Shown one piece after another: positions 12,439-25,288 of a stretch of DNA of 64,000 nt. The DNA comes from Ectocarpus siliculosus. Lineage: Eukaryota > Sar > Phaeophyceae > Ectocarpales > Ectocarpaceae. The position numbers were made by a program, and so were the translations under genes. The notes under the pieces are model-generated. The model was not told the DNA's origin. It saw nothing but the letters and a program-made list of their open reading frames with translations, and searched no databases. Within the stretch, counting starts at the first letter, position 1. Every line of letters starts with the position of its first letter. Where the stretch lies: NCBI GenBank assembly GCA_000310025.1, contig FN649736.1:1569817-1633816 (forward strand), in the 5' to 3' direction.

Positions 12439-14097
12439 ACGAGGAACACGCGCGGCACAAAAACGAGTGCATCACGGGGGAAGACACTCAGAACGCTCAG
12501 CCAGCCAAGCGTGAGCACGTCTGGGGGCACTAGGCAGAGTATTGATTTATGGAGACTACGTGGATATTATTAATGGTATGATGGACATGCGGGTTTTTCG
12601 TGTTGTTTTTTGTTTGATTGCCGTTTGGGTTTTTTTGATGACGTTTGTGGTAAAAGGGGTTGTCATAATAAAAACAAACAGTCTAGACTACACCCCTGGT
12701 ACTCCGTACGTGCTCCGGAAGGGTACATGAATTGGTCAACGAATTGTTGAAACGTAATTTCAGGTGAGTTGAAATCTGAGCATTCAACCAACTCGGGAGA
12801 TGCTTGTACTGTGCTTTGGGGGCAACTAAGTTGACGGTTTCAGGAATAAGGGGAGTTATTCGGATTAATATAGTCTCGTTTTACCGGGCAGTTCGTGAGG
12901 AGGTTTTCTTTCTTCATAATAGGTCGCATCTCGTACGGAGTACGGGGGGAGTGTTTGGGGTCACTCGGCAGAGTATTGATATACACGGTCTCCCGCTAGG
13001 TGGATGCTGTGGAAGAAGACTCTCGCGCCACCCATCATAGCTGTCTCTCGTTTTATTCTCAAGAACCAAACATCTTGAGCAGCATCCCTTCTCTTCCAGT
13101 CTCTGACGAAGCTGCCCCCGCACAAACATACCTGTCTGTATAGCTTTGATGAATATAGTACGATGTTCCTCTCACGCGGCAGGCACCATGTATCGTACGA
13201 GATGGGCAATCGTTCTCAAGTACCAACCCCGTTGAGGAAACAGGAAAAACTAGAGCAAGTCTACATTATTCCCGACAAGTCCCCACTCAAAGCAAAACAC
13301 CATTTAGACAACTTCAACCATGATGCCCGGAATATTGGCCGGTTACCGTGGCAAGTTTCCGCGATCCTCCCGCGGAAAGTGGAAAGTTCCTCCGGCAACT
13401 AGGAAGTTTCCGCGCAGGGTCCGAAGTTACCACCAGAATGCCGGACTTTCGCGTTAACGCCGGACTTTCCACGGGAACTCTCCGCGAACCTTGCCACATT
13501 CTCGCTGGAGCTTCCAGACTGGTCGACATAGTTCCATTCTGTCCGTGGGAACTTTCCGCCGGAAAATAACTCTGGACGATTTCCGCGAAACGTTACCGTG
13601 CAAAGAGGCTTCCGCCGAAACTCTCTGTAATAAAAGGTGGTGTGCTTGACCCAAACCAATGGCGTCACTGTTGACGCTGACATTTTCTGCGAACGTGAAA
13701 GCAGAAGCACGACTACACGACACATGCCTGTTCCCATCGCACGTCCTTAGATTTTTCGCAACCGTACCCTCTACCCCCTCTCCGTCACTGCTGTTCGACA
13801 AAATATCCTGGGCAAAACTCGGTACAAGAGTGAAACGGTCGATACACACAAACTACCGACACCGCTTCTTCGCTGACAGGGAAGACGATATCTGGTAGTT
13901 CGGTAGCGCGCTCGTTTCCCCACCCCCCTCGCCGCCGTCACCACGGCCGTGTGCCGTGGGGTGTGTGATTCATCGGGTGGAAACACCACCAATCGGTTGC
14001 TTGTCAACCGCCGAATATGTTTGCAAGTGAAGGTATTAATCCGAATTCGCTTACGTACCGCAAATCGCTTCAACCACAATAGTGCCTGTACATATGA
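12439..14097. other. Intergenic, with a motif-dense block
   Basis: AT-richer sequence follows the preceding stop. A short direct repeat (GGCAGAGTATTGAT) occurs near 12535 and 12968. No gene is supported. Confidence 0.4.
13330..13610. repeat. Cluster of TTTCCGCG and GGAAAGTTCC-type motifs
   Basis: Within about 280 bp the motif TTTCCGCG occurs repeatedly, alternating with both orientations of GGAAAGTTCC/GGAACTTTCC and with two GTTACCGTG copies near the ends. This could be a degenerate short repeat element or a dense regulatory array; I cannot tell which. Confidence 0.5.
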
Positions 14098-14487
14098 ACG
14101 AAAATATGCTTCGATAGCAACGTCGACCGCACCCATCCAAATGTTGCAACAGATCGGACAGAATTTGGAGGAGTTTGTGGCCCGGCTCGGTTCAAGAAAC
14201 CATTCATCACTTTCTTCGACGCTTATCACCCCATTGTCGTTCGGAAGAAGAACGGCGCCTGCCTCCAAATCGCACAAAAGGTGATGGAAGAATCAAGGAT
14301 GTACTTCTTGCATGCACATCAACTCGCGGTCATGGACGGCGACAACAGGATCGCGGCGTTGTACGAAAATGGACATCAGCATCTCACAACGTTTAAACGG
14401 AAACGTAGGAATCACATGGCACCACGTAGCCGGGACATCCTGATCCTATGGCTTGCCCGCACGTGGGCAAGATGCAAGAATTCATAG
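14098..14487 (+). CDS. Unrecognised open frame (129 codons)
   Basis: An uninterrupted frame runs from just after a TGA at 14095 to a stop at 14487. The first ATG is internal (14284). It contains FKKPFITFFDAYHP and a basic C-terminal third (FKRKRRNHMAPRSR). No domain is recognised. It could be a terminal exon, a transposon remnant or chance. Confidence 0.25.
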   Translation, partial: TKICFDSNVDRTHPNVATDRTEFGGVCGPARFKKPFITFFDAYHPIVVRKKNGACLQIAQKVMEESRMYFLHAHQLAVMDGDNRIAALYENGHQHLTTFKRKRRNHMAPRSRDILILWLARTWARCKNS

Positions 14488-15703
14488 TTGTACCACCTGT
14501 GCTGAACAAATGTCTACGCGATTACCCGCAACCCTGTGATCCTCCCCGATCGACTTGAAACGGCCACGCTAAAGGGCTAAACAAAAACCGAGCCTCACGA
14601 CAAACAAACAGGGCTTTCACCGACGACAACACGACAATATCCATCCACACTATTTTCCTGACCACACCAACAAGCAAACACGGGCAGAAGACACATTCCT
14701 TGTTACCAGCTATCGGAGGACACAGGAAATACGCATACACACAACGTACGTATTGACAGAGTTTCCTCGAACTTCAGGTTGTCACGTCACATTGAGGTGA
14801 GGCACGAAACAATTGGTACATCAATATTCTACATACGAACACTAGATGGCACCTGCACAGCATGCTGCGCTGCCGAAAATCTTGAGAGTGATGGCTCGCT
14901 CAATTCAAGCTACCACCACCAGAACGGACCAAAAGAGCGTCGGGCCACAAGGGCGCAAGATGCCGAGTACTGTAGGACATACGGTTCAACCGAAGGAAGC
15001 GACGCTGATCAACTCTCAAGCAAACACGTACATGAAGTTTTAGGGTTCGATAATACGGAAACAAGTCATCGATCGCCCCAATCAATCAAAACACGAATGC
15101 TCTCCATCCACCTGAATCTAATGTGTACATCCATTTGTATGCGTACGTCCTCTAAAGTCGACCTTTATCCGTCGTCCACACTACTTTTATAGGTTAAGAA
15201 CACGAAACTTGATCAAATATACCCCGAACTTGTTCCAAATGAGACCGACAGTCGTCTTTCTTTCGGGCAAACATTCACGAATCAAACAATGTTTTTGGCC
15301 ACCCCACATGGTTAGCAAGCAAAATCTAACCACTTGAAACTCTTCGATCAATCGAATCGCCTCGCGCGCATCGTAAAAAAAAGAATGAAAGGTTTCCAAC
15401 ATGTCTCGAGACCCCGCGCACCGTGCCGCCGTGGCAACGCTGCGGTACCGGGGTTTTGCTCAAGTGATGCTCAGAAAAAGTAAAATTGCAACTCCCCGCC
15501 AACCCGCAAGAAGAAGAAGAACAACAGCCCAGGGGGGGTCAAGGTGACTCTCGACCAAGCGCGCGAGACACTCCTCCTCTACTACCCGGCCATGGCACAA
15601 TCTTCCTCATTTTCACCACCACTGCACGACTACCCACCACGCAAGGAAGCTTCAGCCAGCTCCTCCTCTGGAAGCGTGGGCCAATGAAACGGAGAGAGTG
15701 ACG
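14488..15703. other. Intergenic, nothing recognised
   Basis: Between the open frame above and the 3' end of the minus-strand PC-esterase gene I see no supported coding region or repeat. Confidence 0.4.
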
Positions 15704-17031
15704 TCACTCTATCTCTATCGGGCAGAGGTGGTTGAGCATGAGGGTGTTCCACTCCTCGACGACGCCGGTTTCGGACCAGTGCCTGCAGTCGATCGGACCG
15801 GAAGCCGCACCGCGGCCGTCGTTCCTCATCCGGGGCTGCTTCATGGTAGACGGCTGCAATTCAACAACAATCAATCACGCGAAAACGACACGCACGCACG
15901 CACGCACGCACGCGGCAGGCGGAGAAGGAGCAGAAACGTTGTTGAAGACCCGCAAGGCTGCAGCAGTAAGTTCGTAATAGTGGTCATCCATTCCCCGGTG
16001 CCATTGTATGTTCAATTGGTGTCGACGTGGTCTGTGTTGTTTCAGATTGTGGAGCTCATCAAAGCCGGTGCCGTTGTACGTTAAATTTGGAGGCGACGGG
16101 GGCCTGTGTTAGTGTGGCAGGCATCATCGTGCCGCTGTAACCGTCAATTGCTTCGAGAACGTCGTGTGTGCGTCTACATATACATGGTACCGCCCACGCA
16201 CTCACCGGCGCAAAGTGACACGTGTGATGGGCCGCTCCCCGTGGCACCGACATGTCGTAGATTCGAAGCAGCTTGATCCTGTCCTCGAGACCGTTGTCGC
16301 GCACGTAGTTCTCCACCCACTGCACACGGCGGACAAAACAACGGCCGGGAAACAAACAAAGAGGCAGGGCTCGGTGTGTCACACTACTGCGTTTAGGTCG
16401 CTGCGCGATTCAATAGTAGACTAGAACGTGCCCGCCTTTGTGTGCACGCTGTTTACACTTGTCCTTCCATCAGCCGCCATCGAGCTTGCACCCGGCTTGC
16501 CTGCTAGGCACCCGAGACGATCGCAACGTTCTCCTTGTTATTTGCTTCTTTTCCATTTTCGGCCAAAACGTCCAGATATGATGCGGTTGGTCACATTCTA
16601 GAACACCTGAAAGAGCCCCTCCCTCCCACCGCCACCCTAACAGATCGCCCCGGGTGCAGTTCTTCGTGGAGTGGTTGGTGAACAATCGCTTCGATAAAGT
16701 GAGAGCTTGCTTCTCCTATGGAAGTTTCCTACAGAACGAGGGGTAGTAGTTGTTTACCGCCTCCGTCGAGACTAGTGTTACCACCTAGGCGATCCCGTCG
16801 CGAGGGTAACGTCGGCGTGGGCTGAACTACATGCACATTGACAGGTCGAACACCAGGTGACTGTCGTGTACAACTTCGAGAGGTGGAGCAACAACAGCTC
16901 ACCTCATTTCGGTCGAACACCTTGGGCGGAGTCCCAGTGCACCTCGGTGTGAGATCTTTCGCGTCCAGGTCGGCGTAAGAGTCGTAAGACCCATTCGCGG
17001 CGGGGAAGTGGGTCGGGGCGATCTCTCTGCA

Positions 17032-17119
<88 letters not shown>

Positions 17120-20100
17120 GAGAGAGAGAGAACAGAACGACAGATCATGATGAGGTCATATGGTCTATGTAGTGCCGTCGCGAACATCGGGTCAACTGAC
17201 ACCGTCCTTGAGAAAAGGGGAGACAGTGGGGAAGGCGCATGCATTCCGTCTCGGTAGTACGAACTTTCTGCGCGGAAACTGTATCTCTCTGGTGAATCCC
17301 TGTGGCGGTTAGCCTCTCTTACGCTCCGCTATTCCCCTCCCTGAAACGCTGGCGAATCTAATCAGTGAATAGACCGGGGCACAAAACTGGGCTCTTGAGG
17401 CGAATCCCCAAGATGAATGTGCTGGGTAGCAGCAGACCCCCCCCGTCGTGTACCTACCTCCAAATGACGGTGGCGTTTTGGCCCAGAACCGCCATGTCTT
17501 GGAGGACGGGGATCATGTCCGTCTTGAACTCCTCGTCGTCCTCGGGGATGTCGTGGTAGTGACCCCCGAAGTTGACCACGAACACGTCCGAGGCTCTCGT
17601 CTCGTTGAAGTCGCTCGCGGCCTTTAACAACCTGCGGCACCAGGAGAAGAAACACCCCCACAACAACAACGCCAGACACACAGCATGACACAGCAATCGT
17701 AAAAATGGTCTGTGGCTGTCTGCAAACACGCGGTGGGGATAGACTTCTCTCGCGCGGCATGTTTTGCTTTCAGCTCTTGTTCCCTTTAGAATGATTCAAT
17801 CTTGATTCCATCCCCAATACTGGGAGGTTTGACCTCCTTCGCCCTACAAGGTGCATCGATGCCTAATCCTCACCCCTCGCATCATGCCTGCCGATCATGC
17901 TTGTGGTTCATCCCACTCCTTCGCTTGTCGTTTTGAGTACTCGAGAGCGCCTGTCTACGAGCTGATACAAAACCTTTCGTTGCATCTCCCATGAGGTCAA
18001 GACGCCAACATTTCGTTGCATAAACTGCGTACCACGTATACGGTACCTAGCAACGAGCCTCTTTACCACGACGTGGGGGAAAGCAGCACATGACTTCGAT
18101 CACCTGCGTCGTTCTTCCTGTTTTCTGGGGGGGGGGGGGGGGGGGCTTGGCGCAACAGATGTGCCTCTCTCTGCCTCTTTTCTCTCACCAGTGCTCGCCC
18201 CTGGGCCTCGAAAGCATCCGCATGTGCACCGAGATTTCATTCCCATCGACGTCGAAAGTCTCCCCGTACCCCTCCACTTCGTCCTCCTCCGCTTCTTCAT
18301 CTTCCTCCGCTTCCTCTTCCTCCTCCATTTCCTCCTCTAGTTCCTCCCCCTCCTCCTCCTCCTGTCCGTGCCCCTCTCCCCACAACAACCACCGCCCGTG
18401 CCTCTGGCTCTTGCGCCTCTTGTGTCCGAGGCCTCTTGTGCCTTTGGTTTGGGCGGTCTTTATCGAGGTGGTTGTCCTGCTTCGCATGGACAGCCTTACC
18501 TTTTGCCATGATGTTGCCCCAGCACGGATGAACTTCTTTTTTCGCGATTTCTTCTGTGTCGGGGCGGCAATTACGGTCGGTCACAGGGGCAGTCAGGCAA
18601 GCAGGCAGAGGCGAGGAGAAACCACGTGGGGAGGGGGGTACGGTGGCGGCAGTGGGTGGACAGCAACTAGGGGGCGAGAGATGGAAACGTGAGGAGACAG
18701 AAAGCGAGAGAGCGTTACTCAAAGAGAAAATTAACCAAGCATCTAAAAACGCAAGTTTCAGTAAGAAAACGTCAACGAAACGTCCGACCCACGCAGCCTT
18801 TGCTACAATGCTACATGCACCTCTACGCTCATATGTTATGCATGCGAAGAAAAGGTAGTGACTGTAGCATTGACAAAGGCACCCTTTGTACGTACCGAGG
18901 GAGGCCAGTCTAGGGAGAACCGCAGGGAAAATCCCGCCAGCAACTAGAGCTCACTGTCAACATTTCAACATTTTCAAGTTCAGAAACGAGGTACCTCCAC
19001 GAGTGTGGTTTCCAAGGTAGATTTTCTGCAAGCCCTGCAATACTCAAGACCATATCAACGGAACCGTACACCATTCTCTCAAACTGTCTTGCCTCCAACG
19101 AAATCTTTTCGTTTGACCACCAGCATAGCCCAAAGTTATCAGCGCCGTTTCGAAACCCGAAGGTAGGCATTCCTCCAGGCTTGTCGCCTGGCTTACCTCT
19201 CGCGACACCGGGTGATCTGAAGCTGCAGGCGGGGGGAAGTCGCTCGTGGAATAGTCGTAGCATCTCTGGATCCAACCGATTGAAGGGTGATAGCAGTCAA
19301 CCAGGGTAAAGTGCTTCGATCCGTCCTTGAAATCCAGCTGCCCGGGAGCAGCAGTAACCGTAGCGGAGCGAAAAGGGGCGGGACAAGGGACGCGTGAGCA
19401 CGAGCCATCTAACCCAATCGAGACACGGCATTCGCGGGGAGCGGCCCTGTACAACACTGGGTGTCAACCCGGAAGGAATTGCACACTGTTGGAAGAAAAC
19501 GCACGTTCGCCCCCCACACTCAATCCTCAGATCCCCACGAAAGTTCATTTCCCCCCCTCTGAGCTACAGGGAGGTAGATCTGCGTCGTCTCCACCTTGCT
19601 GTTTCGCGGGGCCCCCTTGGTCATCCAATCTGGGTGCCAGCCCAGCATGCCCATGAGGGAGTCCCCCTGCTGGTTCGACAGAGAGTCCCCCAGGAAAATC
19701 ACTCGTCTCCCCTTCAAGCACTGTTTTTTTTTCCAGCGTCGGCACGAAGGCAAGAGCCAAGGTTGTCGGAGGGAGGGCACCGGTCAAGTTTCAGTGGAAG
19801 ATCGAAAATCCTAGACCCCCGGCAGGGAGGAAGGAGGGGGCGATGATGAGTCACTTGCGGCGCCCTCGTCGTATTTTGTGAGTGTGTTTTTTTCAGGAAA
19901 TAACGCCAAACGTGGTCGCTCCGCTGGTCTATCTAGTTGGTTAACCTCGCAAACCTACAAGCAGGTCGTCGCTTCGGTTCTCTCTTTTTCTTCACTTCGA
20001 TATGAGAGGTGGGAAGCAATCAAAGTCGTGAGTGAAACCACCTCTGCCAAAGACTTCGTAGACGATGGAGTGTTTTGGGTGCGCGTGGCAAACGCCAGAG

Positions 20101-21652
20101 CCTCAACATGTTTGTTATGTTATGTTCCGGCAAGATACCCCGCGAACGGGTAGTCTTTTTTCTCTTATGTACATAAGATTTGGTCACTTTTCATGCTTCG
20201 GCGTTTGTTTCTCTCGCGGCAGCGAGTCTTTTCTCGTGGGTCCTTCTCAGGGGCACGCAGGAGGCTCGTCGGTATACTACCGCCCGTGCCCGGAGCTCGG
20301 TAGGCCTCCGTGGCGCGTGTGGTTGACAGCCAAAGTTGCGAAAACTGGCTCAAAACCCCGGGGACGCGTTCCACGCTGAAAAAGCCCGGCGAACCAATGC
20401 TGAAACCTATCAAACCCATCAAATACGACGGCTTGAAAATTTTGTCCCTTGCTTGTCCACTTTCGTTCGCATTCATTCATTCATTCGATGATTCATGGCT
20501 GTGACTCTTCGTGTCATCGCATTGTCCAACAGCAGCACCTACGTTTACTACACTTCACAGCGGGCCAAGTGTAGACAAGTCTGAGAGCATGCATCCAGCC
20601 GCAGTGTTAAACGTGTCCCATTTGTGGTGTTGTTTCGGCTTCAAATTCGGTTCTCATCGAAAATCTGCCATCATCAATCAAAGACATCGTCCACGAAAGA
20701 ACAAGCGGGGGGGTCGTCGCTATTCCTCCACGCGTGTGCGTCAAACCGACCCCCCAAATCAGCAATGAAACGGGCTTTTTTTCGTGCCCTACCAAAAACC
20801 TTCACGAGAAACGGGGGAGGATGCGTCTTCCGAGAGCGGTGTCCTGAGCGTCCCACCTACACATATTTCGAGTTGTCGCAGTCCTTTCCATGTTTTCAAA
20901 AGCTATGAATCCATTGCTAATCTGTCTCAGACTCTTTTCTATGATGGAGATGGTTTCGTGGTGTCATATTAAAAAAAAAAAAAAGCGTCCACCCCAAAAC
21001 TTAAACTCGTACCGTACCGAGGAGCGATCGATATTTCTGCTCCCAAACGCAATGTGAAGGCAGCAACAACAACAGCAAATGTCAGGCTAAACGGTTCGCT
21101 CACTCACCGAAGTGACGTCAGGGGGGAAAGGGAATCGCCTTGCCGTGCAGGGAGAGTCGAAGAAGTAGGAGGCTGCCAAGTAGGAGGCTGCCGAGAATTT
21201 TCACGTCGTTGGCGACGAAACGCCGTTTTTGGGGACAGGAGCGGTATTTGGTCGGAGAAGGCATGAACGTACATGTACGGGCTGCCGCGGCAGGTTTGCG
21301 TATAAGGTAAGGCTGGCTGTTATCGAGTAATGAGTTTTTCTGGAGAACCGGGTGTACTGCTGTACCATTCTACTTGTACTCAGGGCTCAGCTTGATGCTC
21401 CCGTTCTTTGTCCACCTGGCACGCACCGTGTTTGGAGTCGCAAGTGTACCGCCTTTCGTAGTCGAAGCGCATCCTCAGCGCGGCAGTCGAAGTCCTCGAT
21501 GGCGCCGGGCTCCACCTGTCCTCCGGCGACACGGAGCACTCTTTCCATCCCGATGCCTTCCCGACGACGACGCCCAAGAACCAGAACACGAAGGGCACCA
21601 GCAAGCCGGAGGCAGCGAGTGAAGGAGGCGTCGCCGGCCGCTTGCCAGGAGC
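15704..21652 (-). CDS. PC-esterase (GDSL-like, TBL/Cas1p-type), type II membrane protein, 5' end uncertain
   Basis: The family is predicted to acylate or deacylate cell-wall or glycan substrates in the secretory pathway. Minus-strand exons are 21652-21416, 19720-19595, 19337-19197, 18361-18189, 17631-17458, 17026-16903, 16319-16206 and 15853-15704; all phases are compatible and sum to 413 codons. The first listed exon encodes a hydrophobic anchor ([15 protein letters not shown]). The second holds the catalytic GDS motif, [12 protein letters not shown]. Later exons give [19 protein letters not shown] and the terminal DCRHW (the DxxH catalytic pair), followed by GVVEEWN. An acidic Glu-rich stretch in the 18361-18189 exon is an unusual insertion. 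Between the anchor exon and the GDS exon the family normally has further residues, so an unrecognised exon may lie at 19.8-21.4 kb; upstream exons beyond 21652 are also possible. The GDS and DxxH motifs make the family call strong. Confidence 0.82.
17035..17130 (+). repeat. (AG)n microsatellite abutting a splice acceptor
   Basis: About 48 AG units with one interruption lie inside a PC-esterase intron. On the coding (minus) strand this is a (CT)n run ending directly at the TTTGTGCAG acceptor of the exon that starts at 17026, so it serves as an oversized polypyrimidine tract. Confidence 0.85.
18127..18147 (+). repeat. Poly-G run of about 20 bases
   Basis: An uninterrupted G homopolymer in the intron downstream of the 18361-18189 exon. 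On the coding strand it is a C tract. Confidence 0.8.
19721..21415. other. Presumed intron(s) of the PC-esterase gene
   Basis: No exon of the expected frame and phase could be defended here, although the gene family predicts coding sequence between the membrane anchor and the GDS motif. A 14-base A run occurs near 20971. Confidence 0.4.
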
Positions 21653-21891
21653 CTGTTTTCGAGTGCGAAAACATGAATGAATCCAATACATTATCAGAAA
21701 GAACCTTGGAAAATAAATGCAAAGCACAGGAAGGTGCTTGTCACGCGATGCTCCTCTTGGTGCTGAAGACAAAGCCGCGATACCAGTAGTCTACCGCGAG
21801 TGTGTCGAGATGTCGAGGTACAACGCTGGAAAAAGAATGCTGCTGCTTGCTACACAGATTGCATGTGTGTAGACTAGACCTGACGGCAGTA

Positions 21892-23284
21892 GAGTTATTT
21901 AAAACTCGAAAAAATGCATGAAACCAGTGAAAGAGCCCGAAAAGTGGATGAATCGAGTTTTATATCGGAGGCGACTTTTGGGCAAAAATGCATGAATCGT
22001 GAGCAAAAATATGTTTGGGGCTCCAGAGCTCCAAGTATATAGATTTGTGTTCCGAGACGAACAGACTGCTCTCTCTCTCTCCCTCTCCTCGCTTTTGCAG
22101 CAAACATCACCGCCGTCACAACAGCAAAGACACAGCACACAGCAGTCATAACAACGCCGCCACCACCGCCAGCCCCCAACCAAGCTTTCGGGCACTGCCC
22201 GAACGATTTTTTGTTGTGCTACGTGCGTATCAACGCGTACGTGAGGTTGCTGCATGCTGCTACACCCTCTCTTTTCCCCTATGCCCTCCTCTTTCGTCGT
22301 GCTCCTTTTTCTTTCTCGCTTTTTCTCTGGTGCCGCCATCGCACGCAAGCACACACGAACTAACGAACAGACACGGTTCCACAAGGCTAGTTCCACAAGG
22401 CTCGCCGCATAGCCTATAGGCTGCCCCGTTATTTTTTGGGGGGGAGGGCGGCCCTTCCTAGTCGGCATGGCGGGGAGGCTGGAGGTTGTTGTTGCTGTTG
22501 ATGCACAGGGTGTGCGTATATATATGCCTGTCTGCCTGTCTTTTCTAACCCCTCTCTCGTTTTCTCTTTGGCACAAAAAAAAGAGAAGAAGGACCAACGG
22601 TTTGTTATCATCAACGTGCCCGCGTGCCAACATACAGAGTATCAGCTAGCGTGGGTTGGGGGCGTTCTTGGCAGAGACGACCGCGCCTTGTTCGCTATTC
22701 GTTTACTACGTTAGGGTGTGCATATTCGTATCACCTTGAAAAATGGCACTCTAATTTCGCATGCTGCTTGTTTCCGGTTGATCAAATTTGGCTGCACCAC
22801 AAACGGCAGCCACCTGCCCACCAGCTGTCCGAGGATTAAGGAATAATAAAAACACACACAGAAAGACTACCCATTCGAGATATACCCACAGTCGAACGGG
22901 ATGTGGTGGAGTCTTTTCAGTGAGTGGAGGGAAACCGGCTGGGTACTGGACTTATTTCGAGTCTTTTTGAGTCTATACACTGATGATTTATACCAGTGAT
23001 GCCAGCTGGTGCTAAGTACAAAAACATCTGGTATAGGTAACTTACATTTTACAATACATCCCCTGTAGTTCTCTACTGGGTCAACGGCAAAATATCGGGG
23101 AGAAACCCTCCGTTGTGCCGTGTATATATATGTATTGGCGCAGCCTAATAGTCCTGTGTTTTTATCCTGTGAAGATCTATTCTCGAGTTTTATATCACGG
23201 GAGTTTTTCAGCAAAAAAAATGTACAAAGCAGTGAAAGGCCCAAAAAAGTCCTGCCGGTCCATGAATCGAGTTTTAAATAACTC
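21892..23284. mobile_element. Non-autonomous TIR element flanked by TA
   Basis: The ends are perfect 18-bp inverted repeats, GAGTTATTTAAAACTCGA, with TA on both outer sides (21890-21891 and 23285-23286), as expected for Tc1/mariner-type insertion. Just inside, variants of the same motif recur (ATCGAGTTTTATATC near 21953 and TCGAGTTTTATATCACG near 23183). No transposase is seen. A segment at 22012-22070 matches 30893-30957 in reverse orientation, so parts of the family occur elsewhere in the window. Confidence 0.65.
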
Positions 23285-23286
23285 TA

Positions 23287-24426
23287 GTGTAACAAGACAC
23301 ACTACAGTTCCGGCAATGTGTCCTCTTTCACGTGGCACCAGCTCAGCTACTGGACCCTTGGTATGATGATTCAGTCTACATGTACACCGGTGTCTCTCCT
23401 GTTTCGTACCCGAGGTCGGTCTTGTTTCCTGCATGACTTGAACCAGCAGTACCGAGCGATTGTTGAGGGTGTACAGCGGTACAAAGTAGGACGTACATCG
23501 GATCTTGGTTCTCATTTTCTGTGTGAAGTAGTATTTTTGTAGCGGCTGTCATCCCTCATATTTCAGACGCCAGCAAGCTCATTCAGTAAGTAGGGTTCTC
23601 AGCGCTCACTGCTGCAAAGAAGGCACCGCATCCCATCGAGTGTGTCTCTACCTGCGGGGCCATTTGCGGTCGAGATCTGGGGTCGTGGTGGCGTCGGAAC
23701 TCGAGGAGCGTTGATTCAGGTGGGATTCACATCATCAATAATTTGATGCTGCTGAGAGCCGCTGCGATTTACAGTAGATGGAGTGATACTTCATACATGT
23801 ACTTGCTGTGGGTGCCTGCGGGAGAAGCTAGCTCGCTTGGATCTACAATAGATAGCCGTCCATTCACATCGAGTAGGAGAGGTTCTTGCTGGGCTATCTT
23901 GACCTGGCGCGTGCCTGACGCGAGACACACACAACTGCATGCAAATGCAGTCCGGGCAGGTTGAGCAACAAAATCAAATCAAATTTTTACACGACATTCC
24001 CTTACCTCTATTTTGAAAAGACACACTTTGCACACACCCGTCCGCATGCCGTCTTGGACCTCTAGGGCAACAAGAGGAACGAAAGGTTGAACGATGTACA
24101 AGCACAACCACGACTAAATCACCAGCGCTGTTGGCATGCTGCGGAAGCCTGGACAATTCCAAACGCTTCCTCGTGAAAGAAGTGCTTGATGAGCAGAGTA
24201 TTCCGAGAGCGAGCAACGGTACTTAGACTTCGTGGTTGACGCACCTGTTCCAATGTTGTTGACGTTGCTGGCGCCATGGCGATACTCTTCCGTTGCCCGG
24301 AACTCATCCACGGTACCTCGCAGGAGATCCTGGCGTAAACCGTCTCCCTGTCCTCACTGCCTCACGCTGGTGATGGTGTGCTGCTGTGATGGTATGATGG
24401 CCCAAATGGCGGTGTTCTGGATGTGC
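23287..24426. other. Repeat-flanked gap, no supported gene
   Basis: Between the two TIR elements I see only short frames. A minus-strand stretch at about 24200-24440 reads like degenerate coding sequence (PEHIQNTAIWAIIPSQQH, then a stop) but was not recognised. Confidence 0.3.
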
Positions 24427-24429
24427 TCA

Positions 24430-25288
24430 GGGTAGGTCTTAACGAAGGAATCGGTTCTCGATTTCACTTCCCGATTTGATTATAAGACCACAAGATCCAA
24501 AGAACTCTCTTGTTGATTGGCTAAAAGTTCTGGAACCCGTGGAATCTTAAGGACTTACAGTCGGATCCCCCCAAATCGGGAATAAAAATAAAGGTAAAAT
24601 GATTTGGTCGGATCCCGATTTGAGTGAAACGAAACCAACTTCGAACATTAGCGGTCCAGTCGACGGCAAGTGACGCACTGACGCAAAGAAAGTAGTGCCG
24701 TGGCAAAGCGCCACACCAAGCCGCGACACCAATCCAGCACGGAGTGCGCACAGGCACACCCACGGTGGGGCACCTTGTTGCGCAAGAGCAGTAGAGGAAG
24801 AATGCCCTATTCGCAAGGCGGGGGGCGTGACCAGGAGCATCACCAGCATCTGGTCCCGAAAAAAAACGTGTGTGGGATGTAGTGTTGGTCTGTGGGGCAA
24901 TCTCCCGTCGGTTGTCGAACTTCAAACGCACAGACGAATTGGCGGCTTTCCGTCGGACGAGGGTCGATTCAAAGTGTCACATGCATAGACATCGTGTCAG
25001 TACCACACAGAGGCCATGTACGCGTTTGGTGTGTGCTTCTCGGGAGCGATAATAGCTCCCCATGTGGTGTGGCCACGTCATAGCAGTACGTCACAACAGC
25101 AATCTGGCAGTTGGCAAGCGGCGGACCTCTCGGGTTGTTCGTGGTGGACTGCAGAGATTCGTTTCCATTTGGCAGATCTCCCGTTAAGACACACAGGCCA
25201 TTTCTGTCCGGATTTGGGTAGATCCGACTCCTGTATTCTTATAATCAAATTCAAAATCGAGAACCGATTCCTTTTTTAAGACCGGCCC
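24430..25288. mobile_element. Harbinger-like MITE with 3-bp TSD
   Basis: The left end begins GGGTAGGTCTTAA and the right end, reverse-complemented, begins GGGCCGGTCTTAA. Similarity continues for about 55 bp through GGAATCGGTTCTCGATTT and TTTGATTATAAGA. Both sides carry TCA (24427-24429 and 25289-25291). Short GGG-starting TIRs with a 3-bp duplication suggest the PIF/Harbinger class. The 859-bp interior has no transposase. Confidence 0.65.

Noticed and set aside
18090-18692. 200-codon plus frame rich in Ser
   Set aside because: It is antisense to the Glu-rich exon of the PC-esterase gene; TCC/TCT repeats keep it open.
20160-20480. Candidate missing PC-esterase exon
   Set aside because: Frames on both strands look protein-like, but none has acceptor, donor and phase that connect 21416 to 19720.
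21899-22633. 244-codon minus frame with Cys- and Arg-rich sequence
   Set aside because: It lies entirely within the TIR element, runs through its terminal repeat and has repeat-derived composition, so it is not a credible protein.
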